Assembly (NCBI GenBank): GCA_003695865.1
Contig: RFGQ01000741.1
Coordinates: 1-10,185 of the forward strand
Origin: Gemmatimonadota bacterium
Lineage (GTDB): Bacteria > Gemmatimonadota > Gemmatimonadetes > Longimicrobiales > Gaopeijiaceae
DNA: 10,185 bases
Reading direction: 5' to 3'
Shown here in pieces: positions 6,676 to 10,185 of this stretch. The position numbers and the translations under genes were made by a program. The notes below the pieces were generated by a model. The model was not told the DNA's origin. It was given only the letters and a program-made list of their open reading frames with translations, and made no database searches. The number at the start of each line of letters is the position of its first letter. Within the stretch, counting starts at the first letter, position 1.

Positions 6676-8289
6676 TCAGTGCACGATCACGCGCCCATCC
6701 AGGTCGTCGGGCGCCGGCACGCCCACCAGGTGTGCGAGCGTCGGCGCCACGTCCACGGTCGAGACGCGCTCGTCCGTGCGGCCCGGCTCCACCCCCGGCC
6801 CGTAGAAGATCACGGGCACCCAACGGTCGTAGAGGTAGGGCGACCCGTGCGTGGTGCCGCGGGGCCCGCCGATCAGGTTCGGTCGCAGCCGCAGATCGAC
6901 GCCAAGCGGCCCCAACTGCCCGGTGAAGCGGGTGCGCGAGTGGGAGTGCGCATAGAGCACCGCAAAGCTGTCGGCCGGCTCGTTCTCCAGCTCCGCGAAC
7001 GTGTAGGCCGCCTCGATGTCGGGGTCGGCCACAAGCCGCTCCGCCAGCGCTTTCGCCAGCTCGTCGCCTTCGAGGCCCGACGCCATCACCTCGCGCACCA
7101 ACGCACCCAGCCGCTGCCCGAACGCCGGACCGATGCGCCCACCGGGCGGGTCCAGATACTCGGGCACCGGCAACACGCCGTGATCGGCCGAAAACGCTAG
7201 CGTCCAGCCGTCGGGGCCCACCGTCCGGTCGAGGAAGGCGAAGAACGCACCCAGCTCGCGGTCGAGGCGGAGCAGGTTGTCGAGCTGCTCGCGCGAGAAG
7301 GGCCCGTAGCCGTGTCCAATGATGTCCGTCTGCGAGAGTGACACCGCGAGGAAGTCGAGGTGCCCCTGCTGGCCCAGGCCGAGCGTCTCGACCGCCCGCT
7401 CGGCGAACGCCAGCGTCGCCCGGTCGGGGGCCGGCGTGCCCGCGCGCCACAGGTTGAGTGCCGCTTCGGTGGTATCGCGGGCCTCGTCCGCCGCCCGGTG
7501 CGTGAAGTAGGTGTGCGTCCCGTCTCCTTCGGCCGAGGCCGTGTCGGGCCGCGACCGGCCCGCGAGCACGGGCGGCACCAGGCTCTCCCACTCCACGTCC
7601 GCGTAGAGACGGGGCATGTCGTCTGCGTTGAAACGCTGCACCCATCCCGGCAGGGTGTCGTGATAGAACGTGGACGTGCTGAACACGCCGCCCTGAGGGA
7701 TCAGCCAGAACACCTCGCCCCGGGCGCGCGCCGACAGCCCGATCGCCGCACGGTCCTTGCGGGACACCGACACCACCCGCGCTCGTGGCTCCGCCTCCCT
7801 GATCCACTGCGCGATTCCGTCCCGGGTCACGTTCTTGGGTGAGCGGCCCTCGAGGTCGGGAAAAGCGACGATGGGCGCGTCACGGTCGCGCATGCTGTAG
7901 ACGTTGTCGCGCTGGCCGTCACGGATCTCGAACCAGCTGTTCCCCACGATCCCGTGCCGGGTGGGATACACACCGGTCGCGAGCGTCGTATGCCCGGGCG
8001 CCGTGGCCGTCATGGCATGGTCGTGCGTCGCCCGCGTGAAGACACGGCCGCGGTCCAGCAGGCGGCGAAGGCCCCCGGAGTAGAGGTCGTCGTAACGCTC
8101 CAGCATGTCGTGGCGGAGCTGATCGACGGCCATGAGCACCACGAGCGTGGGCTGGCGCGTTGCGCCCGGCTCGCCGTCCGTCTGAGCCGCTGCGACCGGG
8201 GCCGCGTTCGCCGCCGAGATCGCCGCCGCCGCGATCGCGATGCACGCCAGTGCCGTCGGTCTGCGCCGCGGCACCCTGCTGTTCCGCAT
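6676..8289 (-). CDS. Secreted PafA-like alkaline phosphatase (alkaline phosphatase superfamily)
   Basis: This 537-residue protein is predicted to hydrolyse phosphomonoesters outside the cytoplasm. An N-terminal signal peptide (MRNSRVPRRR, then a hydrophobic Ala/Ile core to about residue 30, ending near AAPVAAAQ) is followed by the catalytic domain. Two-zinc ligands of the superfamily can be assigned: D56 (AVDQLRHD), D322 and H326 (TDIIGH), D369-H370 (SADHG) and H481 (THGSPYLYDR). The nucleophile is probably T96 in TATAPGH; N117 (HGIVGN) sits 21 residues later, the spacing I recall for T79/N100 of Chryseobacterium PafA. K178 and R180 in SRKDR match the K-x-R pair that marks PafA-type monoesterases rather than NPP diesterases. 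Thus the active site is complete. The start was set at 8289 because a strong ribosome site precedes it and the signal peptide begins there; the longer frame to 8430 lacks both. No Pho box was recognised upstream; in characterised PafA, expression is not phosphate-repressed. It is divergent from glnS. Confidence 0.94.
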   Translation of the reverse strand: MRNSRVPRRRPTALACIAIAAAAISAANAAPVAAAQTDGEPGATRQPTLVVLMAVDQLRHDMLERYDDLYSGGLRRLLDRGRVFTRATHDHAMTATAPGHTTLATGVYPTRHGIVGNSWFEIRDGQRDNVYSMRDRDAPIVAFPDLEGRSPKNVTRDGIAQWIREAEPRARVVSVSRKDRAAIGLSARARGEVFWLIPQGGVFSTSTFYHDTLPGWVQRFNADDMPRLYADVEWESLVPPVLAGRSRPDTASAEGDGTHTYFTHRAADEARDTTEAALNLWRAGTPAPDRATLAFAERAVETLGLGQQGHLDFLAVSLSQTDIIGHGYGPFSREQLDNLLRLDRELGAFFAFLDRTVGPDGWTLAFSADHGVLPVPEYLDPPGGRIGPAFGQRLGALVREVMASGLEGDELAKALAERLVADPDIEAAYTFAELENEPADSFAVLYAHSHSRTRFTGQLGPLGVDLRLRPNLIGGPRGTTHGSPYLYDRWVPVIFYGPGVEPGRTDERVSTVDVAPTLAHLVGVPAPDDLDGRVIVH

Positions 8290-8296
8290 CAACCCG

Positions 8297-8304
8297 TCCT
8301 CCTT
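8297..8304 (-). promoter_or_regulatory. Strong ribosome binding site of the phosphatase gene
   Basis: On the minus strand AAGGAGGA (8304-8297) lies 7 bases before ATG 8289. It is a near-perfect match to the 16S 3' end and decides the start against upstream in-frame ATGs. Confidence 0.85.
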
Positions 8305-8434
8305 ACGTTGGCCGTTGTCGAGAGGCGGTGCGCAGCGCGCCGCCCCGCCCCGCTCGAAGGCCGGCCCCATGGACGCGGCCCCCTGCGCGAAGCGCCCCCA
8401 ATACTGGGCCGATCGCCCGGGTCCGTACACCCCG

Positions 8435-8464
8435 TAGACCGCCGGGTTACCGCCGGGTTACACT
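8435..8464 (+). promoter_or_regulatory. Putative glnS promoter overlapping an 11-bp tandem repeat
   Basis: TAGACC (8435-8440) and TACACT (8459-8464) resemble -35 and -10 boxes (4 of 6 matches each) with an 18-base spacer. Transcription would begin near 8471, giving a leader of about 65 bases to ATG 8536. The spacer and -10 box are covered by a perfect tandem repeat (see the separate entry). The assignment is by eye only. Confidence 0.3.
8440..8461. repeat. Perfect 11-bp tandem repeat (two copies) in the phosphatase-glnS intergenic region
   Basis: CGCCGGGTTAC occurs twice head to tail, at 8440-8450 and 8451-8461. The 11-bp period is about one helical turn, so two copies would present the same face of DNA. 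It lies between divergent genes and overlaps the best promoter candidate, which fits an operator, but a chance slippage duplication would look the same. Confidence 0.6.
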
Positions 8465-8476
8465 TTCTCGTTCGCG

Positions 8477-8493
8477 CCGCCGCCCTGCGGCGG
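8477..8493 (+). promoter_or_regulatory. GC hairpin in the glnS leader
   Basis: CCGCCGC (8477-8483) / GCGGCGG (8487-8493) forms a perfect 7-bp stem with a 3-base loop CCT, 42 bases before the glnS start. It could stabilise the mRNA end or act on the minus strand upstream of the phosphatase gene. No role is proven. Confidence 0.35.
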
Positions 8494-8535
8494 AGTCACG
8501 CAAGAGCAACCCGGTCCACGCTCGAGGAACTCACG

Positions 8536-10185
8536 ATGTCCGACGCGGCCCACGCCTCAGACGCGCCTCGCGACTTCATCCGGGCCATCGTTCAGCGCGA
8601 CGTGGAGGCCGGGACGCACGGGGGCCGTGTGATCACGCGCTTTCCGCCCGAACCGAACGGCTTCCTGCACATCGGACACGCAAAGTCCATCTGCCTCAAC
8701 TTCGGTGTGGCCGCCGAGCACGGCGGACGCACGCACCTGCGTTTCGACGACACGAATCCGACCACCGAGGACATGCGCTTCGTCGAGGCCATCCAGGAGG
8801 ACGTCCGCTGGCTGGGCTTCGACTGGGGCGAGCACCTGTACTTCGCCTCGGACTACTTCGAGCGCCTTTACGAGTACGCCGAGGAACTCATCCGCAAGGG
8901 ACTCGCCTACGTCGACAGCCAGAGCGAGGAAGATATCCGCGAAGGCCGCGGCAGCGTGACCGAGCCCGGCGTCGAGAGCCCCTACCGGGCCCGCCCGGCA
9001 GAAGAGAATCTCGACCTGTTCCGCCGCATGCGGGCCGGCGAGTTCGAGGACGGCGCCCACGTGTTGCGCGCCCGCATCGACATGAGCTCGCCCAACATGC
9101 TCATGCGCGACCCCCTCCTCTACCGCATCCGCCACGCTCACCACTACCGCACGGGCGACGCGTGGTGCATCTACCCGCTCTACGACTTCGCCCACTGTCT
9201 CTCGGACTCGATCGAGGGCATCACGCACTCCATCTGTACGCTCGAGTTCGAGAACAACCGCGAGCTCTACGACTGGATCCTCGACCACCTGGACGTGCCC
9301 CAGCCTCGGCCGCGCCAGTACGAGTTCAACCGGCTGAACCTCGAATACACGGTGCTCTCCAAGCGCAAGCTCCTGCGCCTGGTGGGAGAGGGCCACGTCG
9401 AGGGTTGGGACGATCCCCGCATGCCCACGCTCGCCGGGCTGCGGCGCCGGGGCGTGACGCCCGAGGCGATTCGCACGTTCTGCGACATGGTCGGCGTCGC
9501 GAAGACCGACTCCCGCGTAGACCTCGACAAGCTGGAGTACGCGATCCGAGACGACCTGAACCGGCGCGCACCCCGGGCGATGGCCGTGCTGCGTCCGCTC
9601 AAGCTCGTGATCGAGAACTACCCCGAGGACCGTGAAGAGCGCTTCGAGGCCCCCGCCTTCCCCCCGGACGTGGGCGGCGAGGGTTCGCGGGCGCTGCCCT
9701 TCGGGCGCGAGATCTTCATCGACGCCGGCGACTTCGCACTCGAGCCGCCGCCGGGCTTCCACCGGCTCGCCCCCGGGCGCGAGGTCCGCCTCAAGTACGC
9801 GTACCTGGTGCGCTGCACCGACGTCGTGCGCGACGCCGAGGGACGCGTGGTGGAGCTGCGAGCCACCTACGACCCCGAGTCGCGGGGTGGCAGGGCGCCC
9901 GACGGCCGGCGCGTGAAGGGAACGATCCACTGGGTGTCGGCCGCGCACGCCGTGCCCCTCACCGTGCGCCAGTACGACCGTCTCTTCAGCGTGCCGGATC
10001 CGGACGACGTGCCGGAAGGCGAAGACTTTCTCGCCAACCTCAACCCCGAGTCGCTGGTGACGGTCGAGGCGTTCGGCGAACCCGGGCTCGCCGATGTGGC
10101 CCCCGGCGAGCACCGGCAATTCGAACGCCTGGGGTACTTCGTGGCCGACCCGGTGGACTCGTCGCCCGGGCGCCCCGTGTTCAAC
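8536..10185 (+). CDS. glnS: Glutaminyl-tRNA synthetase, last codons beyond the window edge
   Basis: This cytosolic class I synthetase charges tRNA-Gln with glutamine directly, using ATP. The window holds 550 codons without a stop; E. coli GlnRS has about 554, and the frame ends at SSPGRPVFN, which in homologues precedes a short tail (NRTV-like), so roughly 10-20 codons are missing. The Rossmann-fold signature FPPEPNGFLHIGHAK is present, with HIGH at residues 45-48, and the KMSKS-type loop is VLSKRK (273-278). Both spacings match E. coli GlnRS (HIGH 40-43, MSKR 268-271 as I recall them). RFDDTNP and GWDDPRMPTL are GlnRS/GluRS-catalytic motifs. The C-terminal half (from about residue 345) is the beta-barrel anticodon-binding region. 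ATG 8536 is preceded by GAGGA (8524-8528), 7 bases away. Presence of GlnRS implies direct glutaminylation, although a GatCAB route may coexist elsewhere. Confidence 0.98.
   Translation, partial: MSDAAHASDAPRDFIRAIVQRDVEAGTHGGRVITRFPPEPNGFLHIGHAKSICLNFGVAAEHGGRTHLRFDDTNPTTEDMRFVEAIQEDVRWLGFDWGEHLYFASDYFERLYEYAEELIRKGLAYVDSQSEEDIREGRGSVTEPGVESPYRARPAEENLDLFRRMRAGEFEDGAHVLRARIDMSSPNMLMRDPLLYRIRHAHHYRTGDAWCIYPLYDFAHCLSDSIEGITHSICTLEFENNRELYDWILDHLDVPQPRPRQYEFNRLNLEYTVLSKRKLLRLVGEGHVEGWDDPRMPTLAGLRRRGVTPEAIRTFCDMVGVAKTDSRVDLDKLEYAIRDDLNRRAPRAMAVLRPLKLVIENYPEDREERFEAPAFPPDVGGEGSRALPFGREIFIDAGDFALEPPPGFHRLAPGREVRLKYAYLVRCTDVVRDAEGRVVELRATYDPESRGGRAPDGRRVKGTIHWVSAAHAVPLTVRQYDRLFSVPDPDDVPEGEDFLANLNPESLVTVEAFGEPGLADVAPGEHRQFERLGYFVADPVDSSPGRPVFN

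Noticed and set aside
8290..8430. Longer N-terminus for the phosphatase
   Set aside because: The extra 47 residues would bury the signal peptide, and the strong ribosome site lies inside that extension.
8557..10119. 520-residue minus-strand frame opposite glnS
   Set aside because: It is antisense to a full set of GlnRS motifs and has no family features.
1..10185. Mobile elements, CRISPR arrays, tRNA or rRNA genes, phage genes
   Set aside because: No transposase or integrase motif, regularly spaced repeat, tRNA-like clover-leaf or rRNA sequence was found on reading both strands.

Overview
The window is about 70% GC (judged by eye), densely coding, with strong G/C bias at third codon positions. 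No ribosomal RNA or marker gene fixes the taxon. The gene set (a GlnRS, a PafA-type phosphatase, a DUF3179 lipoprotein, a histidine ammonia-lyase) would suit a soil or marine Gemmatimonadota or similar deep-branching didermic bacterium. That assignment is inference from gene content and base composition only.

Layout: (1) Positions 1-1990, minus strand, hold a two-gene operon. A 199-residue AhpD/peroxidase-related protein is followed, one base later, by histidine ammonia-lyase (hutH), which runs off the left edge. (2) 1991-2388 is a divergent intergenic region. (3) 2389-4944, plus strand, encodes a CPA1-type Na+(K+)/H+ antiporter fused to a large cytosolic helical region and a C-terminal cyclic-nucleotide-binding-type domain. 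(4) 5141-5419, plus strand, encodes a 92-residue Arg-rich DRR/ERR repeat protein. (5) 5503-6606, plus strand, encodes a DUF3179 lipoprotein. (6) 6638-6669 is a strong inverted repeat between convergent genes. (7) 6676-8289, minus strand, encodes a secreted PafA-like alkaline phosphatase with a complete set of expected active-site residues. (8) 8536 to the right edge, plus strand, encodes glutaminyl-tRNA synthetase (glnS), with only its last few codons missing.

The most notable signal is in the AhpD-like gene. Its reading frame is interrupted by one in-frame TGA at 1745-1747. The TGA falls exactly where the family has the second cysteine of its CxxC active site, giving Cys-Phe-Tyr-TGA followed by the conserved His-His. 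The frame then continues with clear family homology to a normal C-terminus. Sixteen bases after the TGA is the loop of a perfect 6-bp hairpin whose loop region shares GGUCU with the E. coli fdhF SECIS. This is best read as a selenoprotein (CxxSec AhpD-like protein) that standard gene calling would split into two fragments or call a pseudogene. No selenocysteine machinery is in the window, so the reading predicts selA, selB, selC and selD elsewhere in the genome.

The remaining genes look like independent chromosomal units. No mobile element, CRISPR array, tRNA or phage gene was seen.
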